Notes: generated by a model from the sequence alone, not told the origin. DNA of 64,000 bases from DATBLE01 sp963837265 (GCA_963837265.1 CAWIMQ010000007.1:62001-126000), one strand, 5' to 3'. Counted from the first letter of the stretch, positions 40,045 to 48,645 are shown. Numbers and translations: made by a program.

Positions 40045-42608
40045 GTTCTCTGCACGACGACGATCGCGCAGTCGTCCCGGAGGTCGCCGCCGACCCAGCG
40101 GCGGCAGTCCTCGGCCACGGTCTCGGCAAGCTGCTCCGCGCCGAGCCCGTGGCTCTCGGCGAGCACCGAGTCGAGCCGCGCCTCGCCGTAGAACTCGGCA
40201 TCCCGGCGCGCCTCGACCAGCCCGTCGGTGTAGAGCACGACCGCGGCGCCCGGCTCGAAAGGACGGCGCAGCTCCTCGTACGCGCGGTCCGGCTCGATCC
40301 CGAGGACCAGCCCGCGTGCGGCGAGGCTTCTGACGCTCCCGTCGGCTCCGAGCAGGCGCGGCGGCGGGTGGCCGCCGGAGGCGCAGGCGACCTCCCCGCG
40401 CTTCAGGTCGATCGTCAGGTACAGCATGGTGATGAACTTCCCGGCCCCGATCTCCTCCACGACGACGTCGTTCGCGGCGCCGAGGAAGGCGGCCGGCTCC
40501 GGGTACAGCCGCGCGAGCGACCGGAAGACGAACTTCGCCATCGCCATGTCCGCCGCGGCGTCGATGCCGTGGCCGGTGACGTCCCCGATCACGACCGCGA
40601 GGCGATCGGGGCCGATCTGCAGGTAGTCGTAGACGTCGCCGCCGACGCCGACGAGCGCGGACGCCTCGTAGACGGCACCGATCTCGAGGCCCGGGATCCG
40701 CGGACGCGACCGCGGCAGGAGCGAGCGCTGCATGGAGTCCGTGAACGCCTTCTGCTGCTGGTAGAGCCTCGCGTTGTCCACGGCGAGCGCCGCCTGCGCT
40801 GCGACGCTCACCGCGGTGGCGACGGTCTCGTCCGTGATCGGGCGGCCGGGATCCAGTGAGACGAGCGTCAGCGTCGCGAGCAGCTCCGAGGGGGTCGCGA
40901 TCGGGACGACTGCGGCGGTCGAGCCGCGCTCGAGGAACGGCACGAGCAGGGCGTGCGAGCGGCCGATCTCCCCGGCGCGGGCGGGGTCCAGCCGCACGGG
41001 GTGTCCTTCGGCGAGCCGGCGCCTGGCGGCGCTCGGGACGACCGGGTCCGGCTGGTCGAAGATCGCGTGCACGGACTGCCTGAGCTGCGGGCCCGAGACG
41101 TGTACCGCCTGGGCGACGAGGGTCTCACCCCGCTCGTCGGGAAGCCGGATCACGGCCGCGTCCACCTCCAGGAGCTCGACAAGCGTCCGGGCAACGGCGT
41201 CGAGGGTGCTCTCGAGCGAGAGGCTCTGCGCGAAGGAACGGGAGATCTCGTAGAGCGCCGACAGCCGCCTCGCCGCGACGCGCTCGGCGTCGAGGGCCCG
41301 CTCGCGCTCCGTTCCGAGCAGCTTCGTCTCCTCGTGCAGGCGGGCGTTCTGGACGGCGACCGCGATCTGGCCCGCGAGCGCGACGAGCAGGGCCGACTGG
41401 TCGGGCGTGAGCGCGCCGCCGCGGGGCGGGTAGACGGCGAACAGCCCGATCACGTCCCCGTGCGCGACCAGTGGCACGGCGTGTGCCGCCTCGATTCCCG
41501 CCTCGGTGACCGCGGCGCGGACGGAAGCGAGGCGGCGATCGTGAGCCGTGTCCGCCGAGACGACGAGGCCGCGGGCGCGAAACGGGCCGAGCGCGAGGTC
41601 GAGGAGGCGGGCGGCCACGACCGCGTGCGGCCCGGCCACGTCGCGCGACGCCGCGGTCTCGAGGCGTCCTTCCTCCCGGAGGTAGACCGCAACGGCGTGA
41701 ACGTCGAGCAGCTCGGGAACGCGCTCGATCGCCGTCTCCAGCGTGTGCGCGAGCGAGAGCTGCGCCGTCACCTCGCCGGCTACGGACAGGAGGTCGCGCG
41801 TCCGCTCGAGCTCGCGACGCACGACGGCCGTCCGCTCGGCCGCGCGAATCGCCTGGCCGGCAGCGGCGGCGAGGCCGCCGAGCCCGGCGAGCTCCTCCTC
41901 GCCGGGAGGCGTCCGATAGAGGAGCTGCAGCACGCCGAGCACCGGCCGGCCGAGTGGGAGCGAGACGATGCTGAGCTCGCCGGCCCGATCGGTGGACCCC
42001 GCGTGCGACCGCGCCACGGCCACGGCCGCCTCGCGCGCGGCGTCCGGGGCGGCAACGCCGCTCCGTCCGGCGAGCTCGAGCTGATCCTCGCGGACGAGCC
42101 AGAGGAGGCTTCCGTCCGACCCGGTCGCGCCGGCGCAGAGCCGTGCGAGGCGGCCGACGACGAGCGGCTGCTCGACACCCGCCGCCAGCGCCTCGGCGGC
42201 CAGCGCGAGGACGGACGGAAGCGCCTCGCGTCCGTTCTCGGCCCCGAAGGCGCGCAGCGCGAAGCCGACCTGGGACGCCGCCAGCCGGGCCGCGCCACGC
42301 TCGGCTCCGCTGAAGGCGCGCTCGGCGCGATAGAGCTCGAGCGAGCCCGCGGTCCGTCCGTCGTCGTGCACCGGCACGAGCAGGACCGCGCCCGCGCCCG
42401 TCCGGCCGGCGATCGCCTTCCCGGCGGCAGGCAAGGCCTGGACGTCGGAGACCTCGCCGCCCGGGGGGCTCTCGTCCACCCTGCCTCCGACGATCTCGGC
42501 GACGAGGAACGCCGGCCCGGCTGCGGCCCGCGCCACGAGGGCGCCCTCGTCGGCGATCCTGATCACGGCGAGGTCCGACCCGGTCGCCGACCGGGCCGCC
42601 GCAGCCAC
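40041..42608 (-). CDS. multi-GAF PP2C/SpoIIE-type serine phosphatase
   Basis: An 855-residue protein: several GAF-like sensor modules (~1-620, e.g. AHAVPLVAHGDVIGLFAVYP), a linker helix (ALAVDNARLYQQQKAFTDSM) and a C-terminal RsbU/SpoIIE PP2C domain (VGGDVYDYLQIG, IGDVTGHGIDAA, ASGGHPPP, LYTDGLVEAR, DDCAIVVVQ). Such proteins usually dephosphorylate an anti-anti-sigma factor; none is visible nearby. The frame stays open upstream to about 42770 with coiled-coil-like sequence but no usable start codon, so the real N-terminus may differ. Confidence 0.9.
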   Translation of the reverse strand: MAAAARSATGSDLAVIRIADEGALVARAAAGPAFLVAEIVGGRVDESPPGGEVSDVQALPAAGKAIAGRTGAGAVLLVPVHDDGRTAGSLELYRAERAFSGAERGAARLAASQVGFALRAFGAENGREALPSVLALAAEALAAGVEQPLVVGRLARLCAGATGSDGSLLWLVREDQLELAGRSGVAAPDAAREAAVAVARSHAGSTDRAGELSIVSLPLGRPVLGVLQLLYRTPPGEEELAGLGGLAAAAGQAIRAAERTAVVRRELERTRDLLSVAGEVTAQLSLAHTLETAIERVPELLDVHAVAVYLREEGRLETAASRDVAGPHAVVAARLLDLALGPFRARGLVVSADTAHDRRLASVRAAVTEAGIEAAHAVPLVAHGDVIGLFAVYPPRGGALTPDQSALLVALAGQIAVAVQNARLHEETKLLGTERERALDAERVAARRLSALYEISRSFAQSLSLESTLDAVARTLVELLEVDAAVIRLPDERGETLVAQAVHVSGPQLRQSVHAIFDQPDPVVPSAARRRLAEGHPVRLDPARAGEIGRSHALLVPFLERGSTAAVVPIATPSELLATLTLVSLDPGRPITDETVATAVSVAAQAALAVDNARLYQQQKAFTDSMQRSLLPRSRPRIPGLEIGAVYEASALVGVGGDVYDYLQIGPDRLAVVIGDVTGHGIDAAADMAMAKFVFRSLARLYPEPAAFLGAANDVVVEEIGAGKFITMLYLTIDLKRGEVACASGGHPPPRLLGADGSVRSLAARGLVLGIEPDRAYEELRRPFEPGAAVVLYTDGLVEARRDAEFYGEARLDSVLAESHGLGAEQLAETVAEDCRRWVGGDLRDDCAIVVVQRT

Positions 42609-42771
42609 CGCCCGCAGCGCTTCTGCGGTGCGACTCTCCGCTGCGAGCCGGTTCGCAGCCGCCGAGGAAGCTACGAGAGCCGGCGTGCGCGCCTCTACGG
42701 ACGTCGTGCCGTCACCACGCCCAAGTATGGCGCAACGAGCCCGAACCGGCTGCTCACAGGCGAGTTCGATC

Positions 42772-42777
42772 TAGACT
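42772..42777 (+). promoter_or_regulatory. -10 box of the small membrane protein gene at 42786
   Basis: TAGACT ends 8 nt before ATG 42786. Confidence 0.5.
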
Positions 42778-42785
42778 TGGGCAGG

Positions 42786-43040
42786 ATGGCCGAGCCTGCC
42801 AGGATGGCTGAACCCGCACAGCGCTCCTCGCAGCGCGCGGACGCGCCGCCCCTCGACCCCGCGGCCGTCGACCGCGCGTACAGGTTCTATCGCGCGAAGC
42901 GGTACGCAAGGGTCGAGCATCGCCGCGCGACCCGCATGGCCCGGTTGCGCTTCTGGGCCTTCCTCGGACTGCTGCTCCTCGCCTGCCTGGTCGTGGCCGT
43001 GACCATCTGGGGCGAGATCGCGCGGCTCTTCGGCATCTAG
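42786..43040 (+). CDS. small single-pass membrane protein, function unknown
   Basis: An 84-residue protein with a Pro/Ala/Arg-rich N-terminus, a basic helix (VDRAYRFYRAKRYARVEHRR) and one C-terminal TM (FWAFLGLLLLACLVVAVTIW). Type: cytoplasmic tail plus membrane anchor. ATG 42786 is supported by TAGACT 8 nt upstream and by the TM. The family is not recognised. It converges with the four-TM protein gene. Confidence 0.65.
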   Translation: MAEPARMAEPAQRSSQRADAPPLDPAAVDRAYRFYRAKRYARVEHRRATRMARLRFWAFLGLLLLACLVVAVTIWGEIARLFGI

Positions 43041-43050
43041 ACCGTTTCTC

Positions 43051-43587
43051 CTAGAGATCCTCGCCGGCGCGGAGGAGGCCGGCGACGATCACCGCCAGAG
43101 CCGCGAGCAGCGCGATCCAGAGGCCGACCCCCCGGCCGCTCGTTCCGGCGAAGGTGTCCGGGATCGAGATCAGCCGGATCAGGACGAGGATCGTGCCGAG
43201 CGCCCCGAGCGCGATCGTGACCAGGCTCTCGGGCAGGCTCGGCGAAAGCTCGATGCCTGCCTCACGCAGGATCGCGAGCACGACGAGCGCGAGGCCGACG
43301 AAGAACACGAGCTTTCCGATCGTGCCCGTGTGCCAGCCGATCACCGCGACGGTCGGCCCTTCGATCGAGCTCCCGGCATACCACGACATGAACGAGGAGA
43401 GCATGAGCACGAGGCCGGCGACCCAGGCGATCCGCTCGCCCAGCGCCCAGACCCCGCCGCCCGGCGCGAGCTGGGGGACCGGCGGGCGTGGTGCCCGCCC
43501 CGGGCGGGCCGTCTCCGGCTCGGTGTCGGGATCGTCGAAATCGAAGAGGTCCGGTGTTTCCACGGTCCCAAGTATGGGCAACTTCAC
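43051..43587 (-). CDS. four-TM membrane protein, function unknown
   Basis: Up to 178 residues. A Pro-rich soluble N-terminus is followed by four hydrophobic segments (IAWVAGLVLMLSSFMSWYAG, LVFFVGLALVVLAIL, LVTIALGALGTILVLIRL, GLWIALLAALAVIVAGLL). The start is uncertain. GTG 43587 gives the longest form. GTG 43563 lies 7 nt after CATACT and yields a protein beginning VETPDLFDFDD. No family recognised beyond a general actinobacterial membrane protein. Confidence 0.7.
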   Translation of the reverse strand: MKLPILGTVETPDLFDFDDPDTEPETARPGRAPRPPVPQLAPGGGVWALGERIAWVAGLVLMLSSFMSWYAGSSIEGPTVAVIGWHTGTIGKLVFFVGLALVVLAILREAGIELSPSLPESLVTIALGALGTILVLIRLISIPDTFAGTSGRGVGLWIALLAALAVIVAGLLRAGEDL

Positions 43588-43624
43588 CAGCGTAGGTGCG
43601 GGTCATCGGTTCGGAGGGGGGCTC

Positions 43625-43840
43625 ATGACAGCGTGGACTGACACCCAGGACGAGACAGCGGCGCAGCTCGTCGCCGGCATGGACGCGAAGGGCGAGTATC
43701 GCTGTGCAGGCTGCGGGTACGGCGTGACCGTCTACCGGCGGCTTCCGCGCTGCCCCATGTGCGGAGCCGACGACTCGTGGGAGCAGCTCGACTGGGCGCC
43801 CTTCAGCCGCCTGCCCGGCACTCCTCCCGCGGCTCCGTAG
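43625..43840 (+). CDS. small zinc-ribbon protein
   Basis: A 71-residue protein with two Cys pairs, CAGCGYG and CPMCGADD, forming a rubredoxin-like zinc ribbon, plus a helical acidic N-terminus (DTQDETAAQLVAGMDAKG). GGAGGGGGG precedes ATG 43625 by three bases. Function unknown; binding of Zn or Fe is expected from the motif. Confidence 0.78.
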   Translation: MTAWTDTQDETAAQLVAGMDAKGEYRCAGCGYGVTVYRRLPRCPMCGADDSWEQLDWAPFSRLPGTPPAAP

Positions 43841-43909
43841 ACCGGGCCGGCACGACTCGCGCCACGCACCGGCCGTTCACGCGGCTTGCGGCATCGGGGC
43901 CCTGCGCGC

Positions 43910-44494
43910 CTACAGGGGTAGGAGCTGCTTGGTCGACTCGACGAGCTGCTCGGCGTCGAACGGCTTGCCGATGAAGCCTTGCGCGCCGCGGCTCGCCGCC
44001 TCCTCGGCGCCCTCGACCCGGCCGCTGAACATCACCACCGGGATCGTGCCGACGCCGTGGCGCTCCTGGACGCGGCGGAGCATCTCCCAGCCGTCCACCT
44101 CGGGCATCATCACGTCCAGCAGGATCAGGTCGGGCGACTCCTCCTCGAGGACTCTCAGGCCCTCCTTCGCGCTGCCCGCCTCGCGGACGGCGTAGCCCTC
44201 CGCCTCGAGGCTCACCCGCACGTGGCGGCGCAGGCCCGGGTCGTCGTCGACGATCAGGACCAGCGGGCCGGGCCGACCACCGCGTCCCGATCGGGCAAGG
44301 AAGGCATCCAGGTCGCGGCGGCGGAAACGGCGGTGGCCCCCCGGGGTGTAGAAGGCCGGCAGGAGACCCTGGTCGGACCACTTGCGGATGGTGCTCTGCG
44401 CGACGCCGAGGTACTTCGCCGCCTGGCCGAGGGTCAGCCAGTCTGGATCGCCGCCCTGGGCACCTCCCCGACCGAGATTTCCGCGTGTCGCCAC
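43910..44494 (-). CDS. MerR/excisionase-type HTH fused to a receiver domain
   Basis: A 194-residue protein with inverted layout compared with ordinary response regulators. An N-terminal MerR-like HTH (LTLGQAAKYLGVAQSTIRKW, then YTPGGHRRFRRRDLDAFL) is followed by a receiver domain (LVLIVDDDPGLRRHVRV, phosphoacceptor Asp in ILLDVMMPEVDG, FSGR, Lys in FIGKPFDAEQL). All receiver key residues are present. TAGGTT precedes GTG 44494 by 6 nt. No kinase gene is adjacent. Confidence 0.9.
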   Translation of the reverse strand: MATRGNLGRGGAQGGDPDWLTLGQAAKYLGVAQSTIRKWSDQGLLPAFYTPGGHRRFRRRDLDAFLARSGRGGRPGPLVLIVDDDPGLRRHVRVSLEAEGYAVREAGSAKEGLRVLEEESPDLILLDVMMPEVDGWEMLRRVQERHGVGTIPVVMFSGRVEGAEEAASRGAQGFIGKPFDAEQLVESTKQLLPL

Positions 44495-44500
44495 CCCCGG

Positions 44501-44506
44501 AACCTA
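44501..44506 (-). promoter_or_regulatory. -10 box of the MerR-receiver gene
   Basis: Reads TAGGTT on the minus strand, 6 nt before GTG 44494. Confidence 0.5.
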
Positions 44507-44523
44507 CCCAAAATTGTGAGTTT

Positions 44524-44757
44524 CTAACGCCCGGTCGTGACCGTGACCGTCTCGGGCGCCGGCGGGACCTCGAGAGGGCGGAGCGTCCGGACGAGCGTCC
44601 GGGTGCCGCCCGGGCGGGGATTGTCGTGCAGCGCCTCGCCGAGCGCGAGGCCGCCGGCGAAGACGATCACGACGACGAGCGTGCCGACCAGGAAGCGGAA
44701 GAGACGGCGTGGCCGGGGCGGCCGACGGTCGCGCCTGGCTGCAGCGGACGTGCTCAG
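44524..44757 (-). CDS. small single-pass membrane protein, function unknown
   Basis: About 77 residues: a basic N-terminus (AARRDRRPPRPRRLFR), one TM (FLVGTLVVVIVFAGGLALGE) and a short outside segment rich in Thr and Pro (RTLRPLEVPPAPETVTV). No ATG or GTG is available. CTG 44757 overlaps the TGA of the upstream gene (CTGA) and is the likely coupled start. Function unknown. Confidence 0.5.
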   Translation of the reverse strand: MSTSAAARRDRRPPRPRRLFRFLVGTLVVVIVFAGGLALGEALHDNPRPGGTRTLVRTLRPLEVPPAPETVTVTTGR

Positions 44758-45071
44758 GGCCGGTAGTCCCTCGCCCCACGCGCGTAGTGGTGGAAGGCCG
44801 AGTCGACCGCGATCGTCAGGCCGGGCAGCCACCGCGCCCGCGGCGGAAGCTCCGCGAGGAGGTCGCGGGCCCACGCCTCGGCCTGCCGGTACTCGGCGGC
44901 CAGCTCGTCGAGGGTGAAGACCGTCCCGAGGCGGCGCCGCAGCTCCTCGGTGACCGCGTCGACCTGGGCGTGCAGCGCCCGGTAGCGGGCCGGATCCTCG
45001 CGCTCCGCCTCCAGCCGGCGGTGACCCTCGGCCCACTCCTGCCTGACCGCAGCGTCGGTGGGTGGCGCCAT
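44754..45071 (-). CDS. helical soluble protein, function unknown
   Basis: A 105-residue, charged helical protein (VRQEWAEGHRRLEAEREDPA, YRALHAQVDAVTEELRRRLG, LDELAAEYRQAEAWARDLLA). ATG 45071 has TAGCAT 7 nt upstream on the minus strand, which favours it over an in-frame ATG six codons earlier. It sits between DUF501 and a small membrane protein in an all-minus run near ftsB. The family is not recognised. Confidence 0.65.
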   Translation of the reverse strand: MAPPTDAAVRQEWAEGHRRLEAEREDPARYRALHAQVDAVTEELRRRLGTVFTLDELAAEYRQAEAWARDLLAELPPRARWLPGLTIAVDSAFHHYARGARDYRP

Positions 45072-45081
45072 GCGCACGATG

Positions 45082-45579
45082 CTAGTCATCCGTGCAGCAG
45101 CGGTCGGGCGGCCAGAGCGCGCCGATCTCTGCAAGCATGCGCTCTCCGAGCTCGTAGCCGGGACGCGCGAGCGCGTACGCTGCGTGGGCGTGCAGGCACT
45201 TGAGGCTGCCGTGTCGGCCGGCCCCGCCGATTCCGAGGTCGAGCGATGCCCCGCCGTCGGCGCCGACCCGGGCGCCTGCTAGGCCGCGCCGGATCCGGGC
45301 CTGCTCGTCGTTCGCACGCCGCAGGCTCGCGGCGAGCGAGGGGTCCCGGGCGGCGACCGCGGTCCACCGCTCGACTCCTCCGGCCGCCTCCAACCGCGAG
45401 ACCGCGGCGACGAGCCGCGGGCAGGTGAGGTAGTACGTGGTCGGAAACGGCGCTCCCGAGCCGTCGTACGGCTCCTGCTCGGTCACCGCAGGACGGCCGA
45501 ACGGGCACCGGGCCACGACCCGCCGGAAGGCGCGTGGCTGCCGGCCGAGCTGTCGGGCGACGATTGCGCGGTCGTCCAT
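45082..45579 (-). CDS. DUF501 protein
   Basis: A 165-residue protein matching DUF501: RQLGRQPRAFRRVVARCPFG, PFPTTYYLTCPRLVAAVSRL, GGAGRHGSLKCLHAHAAYAL and several conserved Cys (RCPFG, LTCP, KCLH). In actinobacteria DUF501 regularly lies between ftsB/divIC and a Ppx/GppA phosphatase; here ftsB is directly upstream. Function unknown. TACCCT precedes ATG 45579 by 6 nt. Confidence 0.9.
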   Translation of the reverse strand: MDDRAIVARQLGRQPRAFRRVVARCPFGRPAVTEQEPYDGSGAPFPTTYYLTCPRLVAAVSRLEAAGGVERWTAVAARDPSLAASLRRANDEQARIRRGLAGARVGADGGASLDLGIGGAGRHGSLKCLHAHAAYALARPGYELGERMLAEIGALWPPDRCCTDD

Positions 45580-45613
45580 GGCCCGAGGGTAGTCGTCGCG
45601 GAACGCGTCAGCG

Positions 45614-45922
45614 CTAGCGCCGTGCGTGGGCGCGTCGCCACTCGGGGATGCCCTGCACGATGAAGAGGCGCTCACCGGGCTTGACGAGGCCGAGCCTGCG
45701 GGCTCCGCGGACGAGCGTCGCGCCCTCCTCCGTCTCGGTCAGCCGCTCCTGGAGCAGCCGCTTGCGGGCGCCGAGCGCGCGTACCTCGGCGGTTCGCTCC
45801 TTCAGCGTGTGGCGGGTGTGCACGTATGCTCGCACCGGCCGGTAGTAGAGAAGCGCGAGCAGTACGGCGACGCCGAGCGCGAGCCAGCGCATGAGCTTGC
45901 GGCGTCTCCGCGGGCGAGCCAT
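45614..45922 (-). CDS. ftsB: FtsB/DivIC-like septum formation initiator
   Basis: A 102-residue bitopic protein: basic start (ARPRRRRKLMRW), one TM (LALGVAVLLALLYYRPV), a coiled coil (RHTLKERTAEVRALGARKRL) and a C-terminal segment with ARRLGLVKPGERLFIV, the typical DivIC ending. It joins the FtsQ-FtsL-FtsB division complex at the septum. Placement next to eno/pyk and DUF501 is characteristic of actinobacterial ftsB. Confidence 0.88.
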   Translation of the reverse strand: MARPRRRRKLMRWLALGVAVLLALLYYRPVRAYVHTRHTLKERTAEVRALGARKRLLQERLTETEEGATLVRGARRLGLVKPGERLFIVQGIPEWRRAHARR

Positions 45923-45954
45923 GGGACCCGACTTCGCGACGACGCCCTGGGACT

Positions 45955-46050
45955 CCTGCCCTCGCGGGCCGCGGCCGACATGGCGGGGGCGGCCGAGCAC
46001 CGCCTGCGGTGTGGCAGTTGGTCGCCGAAAGTCGTGAGACTTTCGGCGAG
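45955..46050 (-). repeat. diverged dispersed element F after pyk
   Basis: Minus-strand order: the pyk terminator hairpin (46022-46049), then a segment ending CGGCCGCCCCCGCCATGTCG and GCCGCGGCC, close to copy E at 12830-12870. It stands between the end of pyk and the start of ftsB. Similarity to copies A-C is limited to the GGCCGC-CCCGC block. Confidence 0.5.
46022..46049 (-). terminator. hairpin terminator of pyk
   Basis: Perfect 12-bp stem TCGCCGAAAGTC/GACTTTCGGCGA with a GTGA loop, 5 nt after the pyk stop. No U-tract. Confidence 0.75.
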
Positions 46051-46054
46051 GCCG

Positions 46055-47470
46055 TCAGGCCACGTCGACCTTGATCACGTTGGTCGAGCCGGGGATGTTC
46101 ACCGACGTCCCGGCCGTGATCACGATCCGGTCGCCGGCGTCGACGAGCCCCGCGCTGCGGGCGGCGTCGACCGAGGACTCCCACAGATCCTGGACGTCCG
46201 CCGCCTCGGGAAGGAGCAGCGGGACGACTCCCCACTCGAGCGCCATCTGCTGAACGGCGTACTGGTTGTGCGTGAGCCCGACGATCGGGCGCCGCGGCCG
46301 CAGGCGTGCGACGGCCGACGCGGTGCGCCCGGTCGCCGTCGGAACGAGGATCGCGACTGCGCGTAGCGTCTCGGCCAGGTCGCAGGCGGCGTTCGACATT
46401 GCCCGCCCGACGCCCGACTCCTCTCCGGGCTCCGGCATCTCGTGCCGGTAGCCGAGACTCGGCTCGACCGCACGAACGATCCGGTCCATGTACGCGACGG
46501 CCTCGACGGCGTATTCGCCGACGGCGGTCTCGCCGGAGAGCATCAGCGCCGACGACCCGTCGAGAACGGCATTCGCGACGTCGCTCGCCTCGGCGCGGGT
46601 CGGCTCCGCGTGCTCGACCATCGACTCGAGCATCTGGGTCGCCGTGATCACGGGCTTTCCGCTCTCCAGCGCAAGGGAGACGATGCGCTTCTGGAGGAGA
46701 GGGACCGCGGCGACGCCGATCTCGACTCCGAGATCGCCGCGCGCGACCATGATCGCGTCGGTCTCGGCGAGAACCTCGTCGAGGGCCTCGACCGCCTCGG
46801 CCTTCTCGATCTTGGCGATCACGTGGGCGTGCGAGCCGGCCCGGTCGATCCGGGTGCGCAGGTCGCGGACATCGGCCGCCGACCGCACGAACGAAAGCGC
46901 GATGTAGTCGACGCCCAGCGCGACCGCGAGCTCCAGGTCGTTCAGGTCCTTCGCCGTCAGCGATGGGATCGGCAGCTTCACGCCCGGCAGGTTGACGCCC
47001 TTGTGCGACCCGACCACGCCGCCGACGACGACCGAGCAGCGCGCCCGGCCTCCCTCGACCTCCTCGACCCGGAGGCGGACGAGCCCGTCGTCGATCAGGA
47101 CCTCGTGGCCGACGGACAGCACCTCGCCGATCACGGCGGGCGACACCGGCAGTTCGCCGTCGCGTGCCGCCTCCTCCGGCGTGACCACGACCTCCTCGCC
47201 CTGGTTGAGTCTCCGGGGCTCGCGAAGGTCGCCGATCCGGAGCTTCGGCCCCTGGAGGTCCGCGACGAGCGCGAGCGGGCGCCCGGCGGCTTCCCCGGCG
47301 GCACGGACCCGGCCCGCCCAGTCGCGGTGCTGCTCGTGGGAGCCGTGCGAGAAGTTCAGCCGAGCGGCGTCCATGCCGGCTGCGACGAGCGCCGCGATCC
47401 GTTCGGGTGCCCCGCTGGCGGGCCCGATGGTGGCCAGGATCTTCGTTCGCCTCGGCGCCGGAACGGCCAT
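46055..47470 (-). CDS. pyk: pyruvate kinase
   Basis: A 471-residue enzyme converting phosphoenolpyruvate and ADP to pyruvate and ATP. Landmarks: TKILATIGPAS, LNFSHGSHEQH (residues ~38-48), DLQGPKLRIG, the catalytic region VIAKIEKAEAVEALDEVL and MVARGDLGVEIG, then ATQMLESM and NAVLDGSSALMLSGETAVGE. The C-terminal domain (AILVPTATGRTASAVARLRP) is the allosteric domain. ATG 47470 fits the family start. A strong hairpin follows. Confidence 0.96.
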   Translation of the reverse strand: MAVPAPRRTKILATIGPASGAPERIAALVAAGMDAARLNFSHGSHEQHRDWAGRVRAAGEAAGRPLALVADLQGPKLRIGDLREPRRLNQGEEVVVTPEEAARDGELPVSPAVIGEVLSVGHEVLIDDGLVRLRVEEVEGGRARCSVVVGGVVGSHKGVNLPGVKLPIPSLTAKDLNDLELAVALGVDYIALSFVRSAADVRDLRTRIDRAGSHAHVIAKIEKAEAVEALDEVLAETDAIMVARGDLGVEIGVAAVPLLQKRIVSLALESGKPVITATQMLESMVEHAEPTRAEASDVANAVLDGSSALMLSGETAVGEYAVEAVAYMDRIVRAVEPSLGYRHEMPEPGEESGVGRAMSNAACDLAETLRAVAILVPTATGRTASAVARLRPRRPIVGLTHNQYAVQQMALEWGVVPLLLPEAADVQDLWESSVDAARSAGLVDAGDRIVITAGTSVNIPGSTNVIKVDVA

Positions 47471-47564
47471 TCGGGCAGCGTACCCGCCTGGTTTCGACCG
47501 CGCGTTTGCCGTTTGTACGCACCGCGAATAGGGGGCGAGACGAACGCGAAAGGGGGCCTCGAAG

Positions 47565-48620
47565 ATGAGACGATTGATCCTGATCACGCTGGGCGTGATC
47601 GCCATCGGCGGCGTGCTCGCGGGCAGCGCGTTCGCGGACGCGCCCAAGAGTACGTCTCCCCCGTCCTTCACCGGCAAGCAGATGGTCGGGCAGACGCTGA
47701 CGGCGGACGTCGGCTCCTGGACAGGGAGCCCGACGAGCTACACGTACCAGTGGCAGAGGTGCAACCGCAACGGCGACTCGTGCGGCGACATCTCCAACCA
47801 GACCGCCAAGACGTACAAGCTCCAGAGCGCGGACGTGGGCAACACCGTTCGGCTCCTCGTCACGGCGAAGAACTCGGACGGGTCGACGACGGCGAACTCG
47901 AAGCCGAGCGACGTCGTCTCCGGCGACTCGCAGCCGCGGATGATCAACAAGCCGACGATCTCGGGCACCGCCAAGATCGGCGAGACGCTGACCGCGGACC
48001 CCGGCTCGTGGGCCGAGGGCCCAACGTTCTCGTTGCAGTGGCAGCAGTGCGACAAGGACGGCGGCAACTGCACGAACATCACGGGCGCGACGGGAACGAC
48101 CTACGGCGTCCGCGCCGGCGACGCCGATCACACGCTGCGGATCAAGGTGACGGCCACGAACCTCGTCGGCAAGAACTCCGCCACCTCGAGCCCGACCGCG
48201 CTGATCGCGCCGGCCACGTCTCCCCCGCCGCCCGTCGGCGTGGGCGGGGCGATCTCGATCACGGCGGTCGCGCTGCCCGACCGGCTCGTGATCTCGCAGG
48301 TGCAGTTCAGCCCGCGCGTGATCCGCTCGCGCACGGAGCCGGTGATCGCCCGGTTCAAGATCACCGACACCAAGGCCTCGCACCCCGTCAGCGGAGCGCT
48401 CGTGTACGCGATCGGCGTCCCGGCGAACCGGGTCTCCGTCGGTCGTGAGGTTCAGACCGACGCGACCGGCTGGGCGACGATCACGTTTCAGCCGCTGAAG
48501 GGCCTGCCGCTCAAGAGCGGCGCACGGCTCACGTTCTTCGTCCGGGCCCGGAAGCCGGGCGAGAGCGTGCTCGCCGGCGTCTCCACGAGGCGCCTCGTCT
48601 CGCTCGGGGTCAGCCCGTGA
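47565..48620 (+). CDS. secreted protein with two Ig-like repeats
   Basis: A 351-residue protein with a signal peptide (LILITLGVIAIGGVLAGSAF). Two ~90-residue Ig-like repeats follow: GQTLTADVGSWTGSPTSYTY…RCNRNGDSC and GETLTADPGSWAEGPTFSLQ…QCDKDGGNC. A Pro-rich linker and a C-terminal beta domain come last (AVALPDRLVISQVQFSP, VSGALVYAIGVPANRVSVG). Such repeats are typical of cell-surface proteins in Thermoleophilia-like actinomycetes. Ligand unknown. It lies opposite to pyk and eno, ending at a two-way terminator. Confidence 0.85.
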   Translation: MRRLILITLGVIAIGGVLAGSAFADAPKSTSPPSFTGKQMVGQTLTADVGSWTGSPTSYTYQWQRCNRNGDSCGDISNQTAKTYKLQSADVGNTVRLLVTAKNSDGSTTANSKPSDVVSGDSQPRMINKPTISGTAKIGETLTADPGSWAEGPTFSLQWQQCDKDGGNCTNITGATGTTYGVRAGDADHTLRIKVTATNLVGKNSATSSPTALIAPATSPPPPVGVGGAISITAVALPDRLVISQVQFSPRVIRSRTEPVIARFKITDTKASHPVSGALVYAIGVPANRVSVGREVQTDATGWATITFQPLKGLPLKSGARLTFFVRARKPGESVLAGVSTRRLVSLGVSP

Positions 48621-48645
48621 GCTCCGCTCGCTGAAGGCAACGCTT

